Below, one piece after another: positions 31,149-40,032 of a stretch of DNA of 64,000 nt; the stretch's first letter is position 1, and the number at the start of each line of letters is the position of its first letter. The notes below the pieces were generated by a model. The model was not told the origin of the DNA and ran no database searches. It saw nothing but the letters and a program-made list of their open reading frames with translations. A program made the translations under genes and the position numbers. Origin of the DNA: Microbacterium sp. Gd 4-13 (GTDB lineage: Bacteria; Actinomycetota; Actinomycetes; Actinomycetales; Microbacteriaceae); contig NZ_QEIJ01000002.1 in NCBI RefSeq assembly GCF_003095395.1, positions 372,001-436,000 of the forward strand, given 5' to 3'.

Positions 31149-33535
31149 GTGCGCTGACCGCCCGCCGCTGGGCGCTCGATCTCGCCGCGACGGCGGCGCT
31201 GCTCGCGGTGCCCATCATCGGGTTCGCTCCGACGTTCGACAGCCCGGTGTACCTCGTGGCCGCGGTCGGTGGTGCCCTGCTGGGGCTGGCGGTCGCGGCC
31301 GTCGGGGCGTGGCGTCGTTTCGGCGTACTGCTGATGGCGGCGCTCACGATCGGCGTCTACTTCGTCTTCGGCGCCGCCCTCGCTCTGCCGCACACCGCGA
31401 TCCTCGGGGTCATCCCCTCGATCGACACGCTCGCCCAGCTGGGCGCGGGGGTCGTCACGTCGTGGAAGGCCCTGCTGACGACGGTCGCGCCCGTGGCCGC
31501 ATCCGACGGGCACCTGCTCGTGCCCTACCTCATGTCGCTCATCGCCGGTGTGTCGACGGCGAGCCTCGCGCTGCGCGCCCGCCCGCCGGCGTGGGCACTG
31601 ATCCCCGCGGCCGCGTTCCTCGCCGCGCAGATCGCCCTCGGCACCGCGCAGCCCGCCGCGCCCCTGGTGCAAGGACTCGTCTTCGCGATCGTCGCGATCG
31701 CCTGGCTCGCGGTGCGTCAGGCCTGGCAGCCCGCGCGCGCCGCGATCTCGATCGGCGAGGAGGGCGAGCCCGCGTCGTCGGGCGTGGCCACCCGCCGGCT
31801 CGTCGCCGGCGCCGTCGTGCTGGCCGTGGCCGCCTCGGCCGGTGTCGCCACGAGCGCGCTCGCCGCGGCGAACGAACCCCGCTACGTGCTGCGCGACGTG
31901 GTCATCCCGCCCTTCGACATCCGCCAGTACCCGAGCCCCCTCCAGTCGTTCCGCGCGTACGTGCGCGACTTCCCCGACGAACCGCTCTTCAGCGCGACCG
32001 GACTCCCTGAGGACGCTCGCATCCGTCTGGCCACCATGGACGCCTACGACGGCACCGTGCTGAACGTCGCCGACGACAGCGGCGCCGGCTCGTCGAGCGC
32101 CTTCTCGCCGGTGCGGGGCAATATGTCGCCCGAGGCGACCGGTACGCCCGTGACGATCCACGTCGAGGTCGACGCCCTCGACACCGTGTGGCTTCCCGAT
32201 GCCGGGCAGATGACGTCGGTGGCCTTCGAGGGCGACCGCGCGGAAGACCTGCGCCGCAGCGCCTATTACAACGACGCCACCGGCACGGCGGTCGTCACGG
32301 CCGGGGTGCAGCGCGGCGTCGCCTACACGTTCGACGCGCTGCTGCCGGCGACACCGAGCGACGAGCAGCTCGCCGACGCCGATTTCGCGCCCGTGCGCAT
32401 GCCCGATCAAGACGACGTCCCCACCGAGTTCGCCGAGATCGCCTCCGACATGGTCGCCGATGCGAACACGCCGATCGAGCAGGCCCGGGCCCTGCAGCAG
32501 AGCCTGTCGCAGGACGGTTTCTTCAGCCATGGCCTCGAGGGCCAGGTGCTCTCCCGCGCGGGCCACGGCGCCGAGCGCCTCACCACGCTCCTGGGCGGGC
32601 AGCAGATGATCGGCGACGACGAGCAGTACGCCGTCGCGATGGCGCTCCTCGCGGGCCAGTTGGGCATGCCCGCCCGCGTCGTCATGGGCTTCTACCCCGA
32701 CGAGGATCAGGCCGGGCCGGTCTTCACCGCGACCGGCGACACCCTCCACGCCTGGGTCGAGATCGCCTTCGACGGGTTCGGGTGGGTGCCGTTCGATCCC
32801 ACCCCGCCCGAAGACCAGGTTCCCAACGACCAGACGACCAAGCCGCGCGCCGATCCGAAGCCGCAGGTGCTGCAGCCGCCGCCGCCCGAGCAGCAGCCCG
32901 TGGACCTGCCGCCGACGGTGCCGGATGAGCGCGGCTCGGAAGACGAAGAGAACACCATCGCGAGCCTCATCGGGTTCATCCTGCTGATCATCCTGATCGT
33001 GCTCCTCGTCGTCGCTCTCCTGCTCGCTCCGTTCGTCGTCATCGGCGGGCTCAAGAGGGCGCGCCGCCGTCAGCGTCTGTCGGCCGACAGGTCGGCCGAC
33101 CGCATCAGCGGCGGGTGGGACGAACTGCTCGACCGGTCGTCCGACTACGGCACCCCGGTGCGCCCGGGCGGAACCCGCACGGAGGACGCCGTCGTGGTGG
33201 GCACCGCCTTCGCCGCACCGCAGGTGAGCACGCTCGCGCGCCGCGCCGACGCCGACGTGTTCGGCCCTCGCGACCCGTCGCCCGAAGAGGTCGAGGAGTT
33301 CTGGCGCGAGGTCGACGGCATCGTCGGCGATATGCGCCAGCGGGCGGGATTCTGGCGCAGGCTCCGCGCGCTGCTCGACGTGCGCTCGCTCCTCGCGGGC
33401 ACCCGGTTCGCGCTGCCGGAGCGACGTCGAGGCCGTGCGCCCCGGAGCGACGCGGATGCGGCGCCCGAGCCCGTCGACGCTGATGCGGCCGATGCCGATG
33501 CCGACGGCGCTGCGACCGACGGAGCGCGGTCGTGA
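31145..33535 (+). CDS. Transglutaminase-like membrane protein lacking the catalytic Cys
   Basis: A 796-residue protein with five or six membrane helices in the first 235 residues, an outer transglutaminase-like region, one more helix at about 606-635, and a cytoplasmic tail of about 160 residues. His535 (LHAWVEI) and Asp551 (PFDPTP) of the catalytic triad are present. At the Cys position the sequence reads GDDEQYAVAMALLAGQLGMP where active members have G-x-C-x-x-F/Y-A, so Asp492 replaces the Cys. It is probably a non-catalytic scaffold or binding domain. A Pro/Gln-rich linker precedes the last helix. Overlaps both neighbours by 4 bp. Confidence 0.88.
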   Translation: MSALTARRWALDLAATAALLAVPIIGFAPTFDSPVYLVAAVGGALLGLAVAAVGAWRRFGVLLMAALTIGVYFVFGAALALPHTAILGVIPSIDTLAQLGAGVVTSWKALLTTVAPVAASDGHLLVPYLMSLIAGVSTASLALRARPPAWALIPAAAFLAAQIALGTAQPAAPLVQGLVFAIVAIAWLAVRQAWQPARAAISIGEEGEPASSGVATRRLVAGAVVLAVAASAGVATSALAAANEPRYVLRDVVIPPFDIRQYPSPLQSFRAYVRDFPDEPLFSATGLPEDARIRLATMDAYDGTVLNVADDSGAGSSSAFSPVRGNMSPEATGTPVTIHVEVDALDTVWLPDAGQMTSVAFEGDRAEDLRRSAYYNDATGTAVVTAGVQRGVAYTFDALLPATPSDEQLADADFAPVRMPDQDDVPTEFAEIASDMVADANTPIEQARALQQSLSQDGFFSHGLEGQVLSRAGHGAERLTTLLGGQQMIGDDEQYAVAMALLAGQLGMPARVVMGFYPDEDQAGPVFTATGDTLHAWVEIAFDGFGWVPFDPTPPEDQVPNDQTTKPRADPKPQVLQPPPPEQQPVDLPPTVPDERGSEDEENTIASLIGFILLIILIVLLVVALLLAPFVVIGGLKRARRRQRLSADRSADRISGGWDELLDRSSDYGTPVRPGGTRTEDAVVVGTAFAAPQVSTLARRADADVFGPRDPSPEEVEEFWREVDGIVGDMRQRAGFWRRLRALLDVRSLLAGTRFALPERRRGRAPRSDADAAPEPVDADAADADADGAATDGARS

Positions 33536-34377
33536 CCGCGGGTCCGGTGACGCTGGCCTGGGGTGCGGCGACCGACGTCGGGCTCCGTCGATCGCTCAAC
33601 GAAGACAGCCACCTCGCCGCGCCGCCGCTGTTCCTCGTCGCCGACGGCATGGGCGGGCACCAGGCGGGCGAAGTGGCCAGTGCCACCGTCATCGAGGAGT
33701 TCGCGCGCCTCGTCGGGCGCCCCAGCCTCACCGTCGACGACGTGCAGTCGAGCGTCGCGGAGGCGCGTCGTCGCGTCGACGCGCTGCCCGAGGGCGGCGG
33801 CGCGGGTGCCGGTACGACGCTCGCCGGGGTGGTCGTGGCCGACATCGACGGCGACGGGTACTGGCTGGCGGTGAACCTCGGCGACTCACGCACCTACCGG
33901 TTGAGCGAGGGAGTGCTCGAGCAGGTGAGCGTCGACCACTCGGTCGTGCAGGAGCTCGTCGACGCCGGGGAGCTCGACGCGGCCGCGGCGGCGGTCGATT
34001 CGCGACGCAATGTCATCACGCGTGCGCTGGGGGCCGGCAGCGACAGCGAGCCCGACTATTGGCTGCTGCCCGCCGAGGAGGGCGACCGCCTCCTCATCTG
34101 CTCCGACGGCCTGCCCACCGAGCTCGACGACGCGCGCATCGACCAGATCCTCCGCTCCGAGCAGCATCCGCAGACCGCCGCCGACCGCCTCGTGCGCGAG
34201 GCCGTGGCCGCGGGCGGCCGCGACAACGTCACGGTGCTCGTCGTCGACGCGCTCGATGTGCGGGCCCGCGAACGCCGAGACGCCACGGCGACCATCCCCG
34301 TCGCGGAGTTCGGCGAGGATGGGGAGGAAGACACCCTGCCCCGGGTGCGAACGCGCGACGAGGGAGAACGCTCATGA
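33532..34377 (+). CDS. PP2C-type Ser/Thr protein phosphatase
   Basis: A 281-residue cytoplasmic phosphatase. The metal-binding residues are in place: RSLNEDS near 20-26, VADGMGGHQAGE near 36-47, NLGDSRTYR, CSDGL and GGRDNVTVLV near the C-terminus. It most likely reverses phosphorylation by the kinase encoded two genes downstream. GTG start overlaps the transglutaminase-like gene by 4 bp. Confidence 0.94.
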   Translation: MTAGPVTLAWGAATDVGLRRSLNEDSHLAAPPLFLVADGMGGHQAGEVASATVIEEFARLVGRPSLTVDDVQSSVAEARRRVDALPEGGGAGAGTTLAGVVVADIDGDGYWLAVNLGDSRTYRLSEGVLEQVSVDHSVVQELVDAGELDAAAAAVDSRRNVITRALGAGSDSEPDYWLLPAEEGDRLLICSDGLPTELDDARIDQILRSEQHPQTAADRLVREAVAAGGRDNVTVLVVDALDVRARERRDATATIPVAEFGEDGEEDTLPRVRTRDEGERS

Positions 34378-35696
34378 CCGAGGTCCGTTACGCGCCAGGC
34401 ACGCTTCGCGTCGTCGTCGCCGGTCGCGGTGTCGCCGTCCTCGGCGACGGGACGACGGATGCGGCGACCCTCGCCATTCGCGACCGGCTCGTCGCCGGTG
34501 AGGGCTTCGGTGCCGTGGTCGACGTGTTGGCGGCCGGTGGGTCGCTCTCCGCGCTTCCCGCGTTCGTCGTGGTCGTCGACGAGGACGACGTCTGGCGCGT
34601 GAGCGCGCGCGGCGACCTCTCGGCCACTGTCACGACGTCGTCGGGAACCGAGACCGTCGACGGGACGACCGCCTCGACCTGGTTTGAGCGCAGCATCCGC
34701 GATGTCTCGCGCCTCGAGATCGGCGATGCCGGGTCGACGATCCTTCCGATCACCGATGGCGTCGTGCTGGCGTCGGCCGTTGTGGTCTCGGCTCGCGCGT
34801 TCGACCGCGAGAGCCCGGCCGTCGCCGCACCCGAGCACCCGGCTCCCGCCGACTCGTACCGGCCCGTCGAACCCGTGCAGCCGCACAGCGTCGACGAGGT
34901 GCTCGACGTCGCGCATGAGCCGGCGGATGAGGTGCGCGGGCTCGAACTCCCCGCCGCCGATCCCGAACTCCCGCCCGTCGTGCCCGCGCTCCCGGCCGCC
35001 GAGGAGGGCATGCTCATCGACTCGATCCCGCCGTTCATCCGCGGCGATGCGCTGCCGGTGCGACCCGCACCCGTGGTGGCGAAGAAGCCGACCGCGAGCG
35101 CTCCCGCGGTGCCGGCGGCCCCTCTCGACGATGTCGAGGCGACGACGGTGATCGGCAGGGGAGAGCGTGACGTCGTCGCCGGGCCCGCCCCCACCCCCGC
35201 ACTCCCCACCGACACGGGCGCGCCGGCCCCCGGTGACCACGACGGTGAGACGCTCTCGCTCGAACAGGCCCGCCGATTGCGTGCCGGCGGAGGACTCCCC
35301 GTCCCGCCGCCCGCTCCCGCCATTCCCCCGGTGCCGCCGCCGCCCCCGACCGGACCGATCGGCCGGCTGCGGCTGTCGACCGGGCAGGTCGTGCCGCTCG
35401 ATCGCACCGTCATCATCGGGCGGCGGCCGAAGTCGGCCCGTGCCTCCGGTGCCGACCTGCCGCACCTCATCGGCGTCGACAGCCCGCAGCAAGACATCTC
35501 GCGCAACCACGTCGAGGTGCGCGCGGAGGGCGACAGCATCCTTGCCGTCGACCTGCAGACCACGAACGGCACGACCCTGCGGCGGCAGGGGTCGGCGCCC
35601 ACGCGCCTGCACCCCGGCGAGGCGACCATGCTCGTTCCGGGTGACGTGCTCGACCTCGGCGACGGTGTGACGGTGCTCGTCGAGGCACTGTCGTGA
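34374..35696 (+). CDS. FHA domain protein
   Basis: A 440-residue protein with an unrecognised N-terminal domain of about 150 residues, a long Pro/Ala/Glu-rich middle and a C-terminal FHA domain from about 340. FHA residues that bind phosphothreonine are visible: GRRP at 349-352, the S/RNH element in DISRNHVEVR, and the NGT turn in LQTTNGTTL. Thr257 and Thr258 in VEATTVIGRG form a Thr-Thr motif preceded by acidic residues, similar to kinase sites in GarA-like FHA proteins, so it could be both substrate and reader. Start overlaps the phosphatase gene by 4 bp. Confidence 0.88.
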   Translation: MTEVRYAPGTLRVVVAGRGVAVLGDGTTDAATLAIRDRLVAGEGFGAVVDVLAAGGSLSALPAFVVVVDEDDVWRVSARGDLSATVTTSSGTETVDGTTASTWFERSIRDVSRLEIGDAGSTILPITDGVVLASAVVVSARAFDRESPAVAAPEHPAPADSYRPVEPVQPHSVDEVLDVAHEPADEVRGLELPAADPELPPVVPALPAAEEGMLIDSIPPFIRGDALPVRPAPVVAKKPTASAPAVPAAPLDDVEATTVIGRGERDVVAGPAPTPALPTDTGAPAPGDHDGETLSLEQARRLRAGGGLPVPPPAPAIPPVPPPPPTGPIGRLRLSTGQVVPLDRTVIIGRRPKSARASGADLPHLIGVDSPQQDISRNHVEVRAEGDSILAVDLQTTNGTTLRRQGSAPTRLHPGEATMLVPGDVLDLGDGVTVLVEALS

Positions 35697-35709
35697 CGAG
35701 GACCCCGTC

Positions 35710-37344
35710 GTGAGCGGTCGTCGCGCACCCCAGGCGCCCCCCGAGCTCGCCGGATTCACCCCCGTCGAACTCCTGGGCTCCGGCGGCTTCGCCGACGTCT
35801 TCCTCTACCAGCAGCAGCTTCCGCGCCGCCGGGTGGCGGTCAAAGTGCTGCTGCCCGACCGCTTGGCGACGGGATCGATCGACGAGTTCACGGCCGAGGC
35901 GAACGTCATGGCGATGCTCTCGACGCATCCGGCGATCGTCACGATCTACCAGGCCGGTGTCGCCGAGGACGGGCGCCCGTACCTCGTCATGGAGTACTGC
36001 CCGAAACCGAACCTGCAGGTGCGGTACCGGGCCGAGCTCTTCTCCGTCGCCGAAGCCCTCCGCATCGGCGTGCAGGTCGGCGCGGCGGTGGAGACCGCGC
36101 ACCGCGCCGGTGTGCTGCACCGAGACATCAAGCCCGCGAACATCCTCGTCACCGAGTACAACCGCCCGGCCCTCACCGACTTCGGCATCGCCTCGGCAGC
36201 CGGAGCCGGCGACGCGGGAGGTCTGTCGATCCCGTGGTCGCCGCCGGAGGTCGTCGCCGAGAAGCCGACGAGCGACGCGCGCTCCGACGTCTGGTCGCTG
36301 GGGGCCACCGTCTACAGCCTGCTCGTCGGGCGTTCGCCGTTCGAGCTCCCCGGGCAGCGCAACAGCGGTGTCGAACTCATCACCCGCATCGAGTCGGCGC
36401 CCCTCGCGCCGATCGGTCGCTCGGACGTGCCCCCGTCTCTGCAACGGGTGCTGCAGCGCGCGATGTCGAAATCGCCGGCCGACCGCTATCCGACGGCTCT
36501 GGAGTTCGCCCGGGCGTTGCAGAAGGTGCAGATCGAACTCGCGCACTCGGTCACCCCCATCGACATCCTCGACGACGGCGCCCCGGCCGGTGTCGTGGAC
36601 GACGCCGACGACGGACTCACCCGCGTGCGTGGCGTGGTGAGCATCGACCCCGCCCCCGCTCCCGTGCCGGCCCCGTCCGCGCCCGAGCAGTGGGCGCCCG
36701 ACGACGCGACCCGGCGCTCACGTCGTGAGGCCGCGGCCCCGCCACGCTCCGGCGACGGCGACGCCACGGTCGTGCGTGTGGCGGCGATCGACCCGCTGCC
36801 GGCCGGTCCGTCGCGGTTCGAGACGGTGCCGCCGCCGTCCGCCGCGCAGACGGCGGCGCCCGCGGCACCCCCGTTGCCTCCGACGAGTGCGACGGCCGCG
36901 GCATCCGCGCCCCCCGTGGCGGCCCGGTCGAAGCGTGGACTCTGGTTCGCACTCGGGGCCGCCGCGTTCGTGGTCGTCGTCGGGGTGATCCTCGCGCTCT
37001 CGCTGCCGGCCGTGCTCGGCGGCCCGGCCGCGCCCACGCCCGAGGCCTCCCCCTCTGACCGGCCGATCGACGTGGTGCCCGTCGCGCCCGGTGCCCCCGA
37101 AGGACTCGCCGGCTCCGCCGGTCCTGACGGCGTCACCTTCACGTGGACGAACCCCGCCGCCGAGGACGGCGACGAGTACCTCTGGGGGGTCGTTGCGCGT
37201 GACGGCTCCGAACCCGTGCTCGAACGCACGGCCGAGACGAGCGTGACGGTCGCCGCCGACCCCTCGGGGACGACCTGCATCCAGGTGCTCACGCGCCGTG
37301 CCAATGGCCAGGCCTCCGCACCCAGCACGGCCTGCACGAGCTGA
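35710..37344 (+). CDS. Transmembrane Ser/Thr protein kinase with FN3-like outer domain
   Basis: A 544-residue Hanks-type kinase. Visible parts are the Gly loop LGSGGFADVF (22-31), Lys45 in VAVKVL, HRDIKPAN with Asp139 and Asn144, and DFG at 157-159. The activation loop has no Thr (GLSIPWSPPE in place of GTPxYMAPE), so activation may use Ser or not need loop phosphorylation. A Pro/Ala-rich linker leads to a membrane helix at about 408-437 and an extracellular FN3-like domain of about 85 residues. PASTA repeats are absent. It ends the seven-gene cluster and corresponds to Pkb2 of bifidobacterial PFNA clusters. Confidence 0.92.
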   Translation: MSGRRAPQAPPELAGFTPVELLGSGGFADVFLYQQQLPRRRVAVKVLLPDRLATGSIDEFTAEANVMAMLSTHPAIVTIYQAGVAEDGRPYLVMEYCPKPNLQVRYRAELFSVAEALRIGVQVGAAVETAHRAGVLHRDIKPANILVTEYNRPALTDFGIASAAGAGDAGGLSIPWSPPEVVAEKPTSDARSDVWSLGATVYSLLVGRSPFELPGQRNSGVELITRIESAPLAPIGRSDVPPSLQRVLQRAMSKSPADRYPTALEFARALQKVQIELAHSVTPIDILDDGAPAGVVDDADDGLTRVRGVVSIDPAPAPVPAPSAPEQWAPDDATRRSRREAAAPPRSGDGDATVVRVAAIDPLPAGPSRFETVPPPSAAQTAAPAAPPLPPTSATAAASAPPVAARSKRGLWFALGAAAFVVVVGVILALSLPAVLGGPAAPTPEASPSDRPIDVVPVAPGAPEGLAGSAGPDGVTFTWTNPAAEDGDEYLWGVVARDGSEPVLERTAETSVTVAADPSGTTCIQVLTRRANGQASAPSTACTS

Positions 37345-37376
37345 CGCGGGAGCGATCCCGCTCCTCGGTCCGCGTC
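37343..37376 (+). terminator. Hairpin at the end of the surface-protein/kinase operon
   Basis: GACGCGG (37343-37349) pairs with CCGCGTC (37370-37376), and inside it GGAGCG pairs with CGCTCC around an ATCC loop. It begins within the kinase stop codon. A TACACT -10-like box for the next gene follows at 37379-37384. There is no clear T-run. Confidence 0.45.
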
Positions 37377-37409
37377 ACTACACTGGCATTCGGCTTCCCC
37401 GGATACACA

Positions 37410-39833
37410 GTGACTTCCCACACCAGCACCTCTTCCTCTTCTCGCACGCCCGTCCGACGCGACCTTCAGGGTCTGCGAGCACTCGCCGTCGTCGCCGTCG
37501 TGCTCGCCCACCTGATCGGCTGGCCCCGCGGCGGGTTCGCGGGTGTCGACGTGTTCTTCGTGATCTCGGGGTTCCTGATCACCGGTCTGCTGCTCCGCGA
37601 ACTCGCGGCGACGGGGCGCATCTCGCTCCGCGACTTCTTCGCGCGGCGTGTCCGCCGCATCCTGCCCGCCGCCGTGGTCGTGCTGGCCGCGGTCGTGATC
37701 GTCGCCTTCGTCGTCTTCAACCGCACGCGGGCCGACCGCACGCTGTTCGACGCGCTCGCCGCCCTCGCTCTCGTGGCCAACTGGCGGTTCGCCGCCGAGG
37801 GCACCGACTACTTCCACGCGGCCGACGCCGTCTCTCCGCTGCAGCATTTCTGGACGCTGTCGGTCGAAGAGCAGTTCTACCTCGTCTGGCCGGCTCTGCT
37901 GGTTCTGCTCGTGCTGTTCCTCCCGGTCGCGGCGAGGCGGACGGGTGCGGCGCGCGCCGTGGTCGGGGTCGCCGCGGCCGCGATCGTCGTCGTGTCGGGG
38001 GGATGGGCGATGGTGCAGACGGCGGGGGATCCCACCGTCGCCTACTTCTCGACGGCGACCCGCGCGTGGGAGCTGGCGATCGGCGCGCTCCTGGCCGTCG
38101 CCGTGCCCGCGCTGGCACGCATCCCCGCTGCCGTCCGCTGGATGCTGGGGTGGTTCGGCGCGGCGGGCGTGGTGTGGTCGTTCCTGATCGTCGACCCCGA
38201 CACGATGCCCTTCCCCGCGCCCTGGGCTGCGCTCCCGGTGGCGGCTGCCGTGCTGGTCATCGCGGGCGGCGTCGGCGGCGACCCCCGTCAGCGTCACCTC
38301 TTCCCCCTGACGAACCCCGTCAGCGTGTTCGTCGGCGACATCTCGTACTCGCTGTACCTCTGGCACTTCCCCGTCATCGTCTTCGCCGCGGTGCTCCTGC
38401 CGGTCGGGGCGGAGTCGACGCTCATCGTCGTGACGACGATCGTCGTGCTCACGGCGAGCGGGTACTTCCTCGTCGAACAGCCCCTGCACCGCTCGCCGTG
38501 GTTGCGCGGGACGGCGGTGGATGCTGCTCCCGCGCCGTCCGCTGTCGAGCCCGACGCCGTGTCGCCGGCCGTCGAGCCCGAGGCGGCACCGGTCATCGCG
38601 CGCCTGCCGTCGACGCGTCCCGAGGGGTGGACCCCGGGAACGCGGTACTACCCCGGCTCGCGCCCGCGCCCGGCCGCCCGGCTCGCGATCGAATCGGGGG
38701 CGTCACCGGAGGCCCACCTCGCACGACCTCCGATCGTGGAGCCCCCGCGCGCGCCGGAGACGGTGGCGCGCGCCGTCGTCGCAGCATCCGCGTCGTCTGA
38801 TCCCGGCACACCGCCCACCTCCTCCGCGTGGGCGCAGTGGCGTGCGCGTTTTCGACCGCAGTTCGGCCTGGGCGCGGCCGGACTCGCGATCGGTGCGGGC
38901 GTGGTCGTGCTGATGACGATGGTGACCTTCGGCTCGCCCACGATCGCCCCGATCGCTCCCGTACCCGCCGACACTGTCGCGGCTCCGGCGGACGACCCCG
39001 TTGCGACCGTGCAGGCCGAGCTCGCCGCGGCGGTGTCGGCGACGCAGTGGCCGGCGCTGCGGCCGTCGCTCGACGAGGTGATGCAACGCTCATCCAGCGC
39101 CAACCCCGCGCGCGACTGCTTCTCGCCCGACAGCGGCATCGAGCTCGGGCGCTGCACCTGGGGCGACGGCGGTGCGCCCCGGCACATGTACCTCGTGGGC
39201 GACTCGAGCGCCATGGCCTACGCGCCCGCGTTCAAGAAGCTGGCCGAGGAGAGCGGCGGTCAGTGGCGCGTCACGACGGTCGGCCTGTACGGATGCCGCT
39301 TCACCGACGTGCTCGTGCAGAACGACGGCGCGGGCGTGATGGCCGCGTGCCCGCAGCGCAAGGTCGACGTGCGCGCCATGATCGCGGCCGACCCGGCCGA
39401 CCTCGTGGTCGTCTCGAACGCCTACACCCTCGCCCACACGATCGACGGGCGCAACCTCTCGGCCGGCGACCTCCTCCGCGCCTCGCGGGCGGAAGTCGGT
39501 GCGTACGGTGCGGCCGGGCGCACCGTGTATCTGGCCCCGCCGCCGAGGGGCGGTGACCTGTCGCGCTGTTACTCGCCGCTGTCGGCTCCCGCGAACTGCA
39601 CCACGGCCGTCGACCCGACGTGGAACGACATGCAGGCCGCCGCCGAGGCCGTCGCCGCCGAGACGGGCGACCACGCCATCGCATCTCTCGACTTCAGCTG
39701 CGTCGACGGGGTGTGCCCGGCCTTCGCGGGCGGCATGCCGATCCGCTACGACGAATCGCACCTGACGGTCGCGTACGCCGAGCACATCGTGCCCGTGCTG
39801 CGCGCCGACCTCTCCGCCACCGGGCTCTTCTAG
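37410..39833 (+). CDS. Acyltransferase-3 / SGNH fusion (OafA/YrhL type)
   Basis: An 807-residue membrane enzyme that O-acetylates cell-surface glycans. Residues about 15-370 are the acyltransferase-3 domain (RDLQGLRALAVVAVVLAHL, then RRVRRILPA and SLSVEEQFYLVWP-type phrases) with about ten helices. A linker and one further helix lead to a C-terminal SGNH domain: Ser599 in VGDSSA, and Asp781 and His784 in YDESHL. The first domain moves acetyl groups across the membrane and the second places them on the glycan. GTG start; single gene. Confidence 0.92.
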   Translation: MTSHTSTSSSSRTPVRRDLQGLRALAVVAVVLAHLIGWPRGGFAGVDVFFVISGFLITGLLLRELAATGRISLRDFFARRVRRILPAAVVVLAAVVIVAFVVFNRTRADRTLFDALAALALVANWRFAAEGTDYFHAADAVSPLQHFWTLSVEEQFYLVWPALLVLLVLFLPVAARRTGAARAVVGVAAAAIVVVSGGWAMVQTAGDPTVAYFSTATRAWELAIGALLAVAVPALARIPAAVRWMLGWFGAAGVVWSFLIVDPDTMPFPAPWAALPVAAAVLVIAGGVGGDPRQRHLFPLTNPVSVFVGDISYSLYLWHFPVIVFAAVLLPVGAESTLIVVTTIVVLTASGYFLVEQPLHRSPWLRGTAVDAAPAPSAVEPDAVSPAVEPEAAPVIARLPSTRPEGWTPGTRYYPGSRPRPAARLAIESGASPEAHLARPPIVEPPRAPETVARAVVAASASSDPGTPPTSSAWAQWRARFRPQFGLGAAGLAIGAGVVVLMTMVTFGSPTIAPIAPVPADTVAAPADDPVATVQAELAAAVSATQWPALRPSLDEVMQRSSSANPARDCFSPDSGIELGRCTWGDGGAPRHMYLVGDSSAMAYAPAFKKLAEESGGQWRVTTVGLYGCRFTDVLVQNDGAGVMAACPQRKVDVRAMIAADPADLVVVSNAYTLAHTIDGRNLSAGDLLRASRAEVGAYGAAGRTVYLAPPPRGGDLSRCYSPLSAPANCTTAVDPTWNDMQAAAEAVAAETGDHAIASLDFSCVDGVCPAFAGGMPIRYDESHLTVAYAEHIVPVLRADLSATGLF

Positions 39834-39862
39834 CCGCGGCGCTCACGTCGCTTCGATCGACC

Positions 39863-39937
39863 GTGCGTTCGGGAGGAGATGTGCGTTCCGGAGGGCCGTT
39901 CCGATGCGCGCACCCTCCCCAGTGCGCATCTCCTCCG
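39863..39937. repeat. Family II palindromic element, copy 2 (18-bp units)
   Basis: Two direct units at 39863 (GTGCGTTCGGGAGGAGAT) and 39881 (GTGCGTTCCGGAGGGCC) are 18 bp apart and are followed by inverted partners GCGCACCCTCCCC and GTGCGCATCTCCTCCG. Unit 1 pairs with the last arm and unit 2 with the third. The GGGAGG-(A/G)GAT and GGAGG-(A/G)CC endings match the two units of the element at 5454-5537. It lies in the 199-bp gap after the acyltransferase gene. Confidence 0.7.
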
Positions 39938-40032
39938 ACACTGCTCGCAGCCCGGGCGCCTTCGGGATACCCCGAAGAAGCGCTCCGGATGCCTCGGCGG
40001 CCCCGGCGCGGCACGCGTCCTACCGTGGGGGT

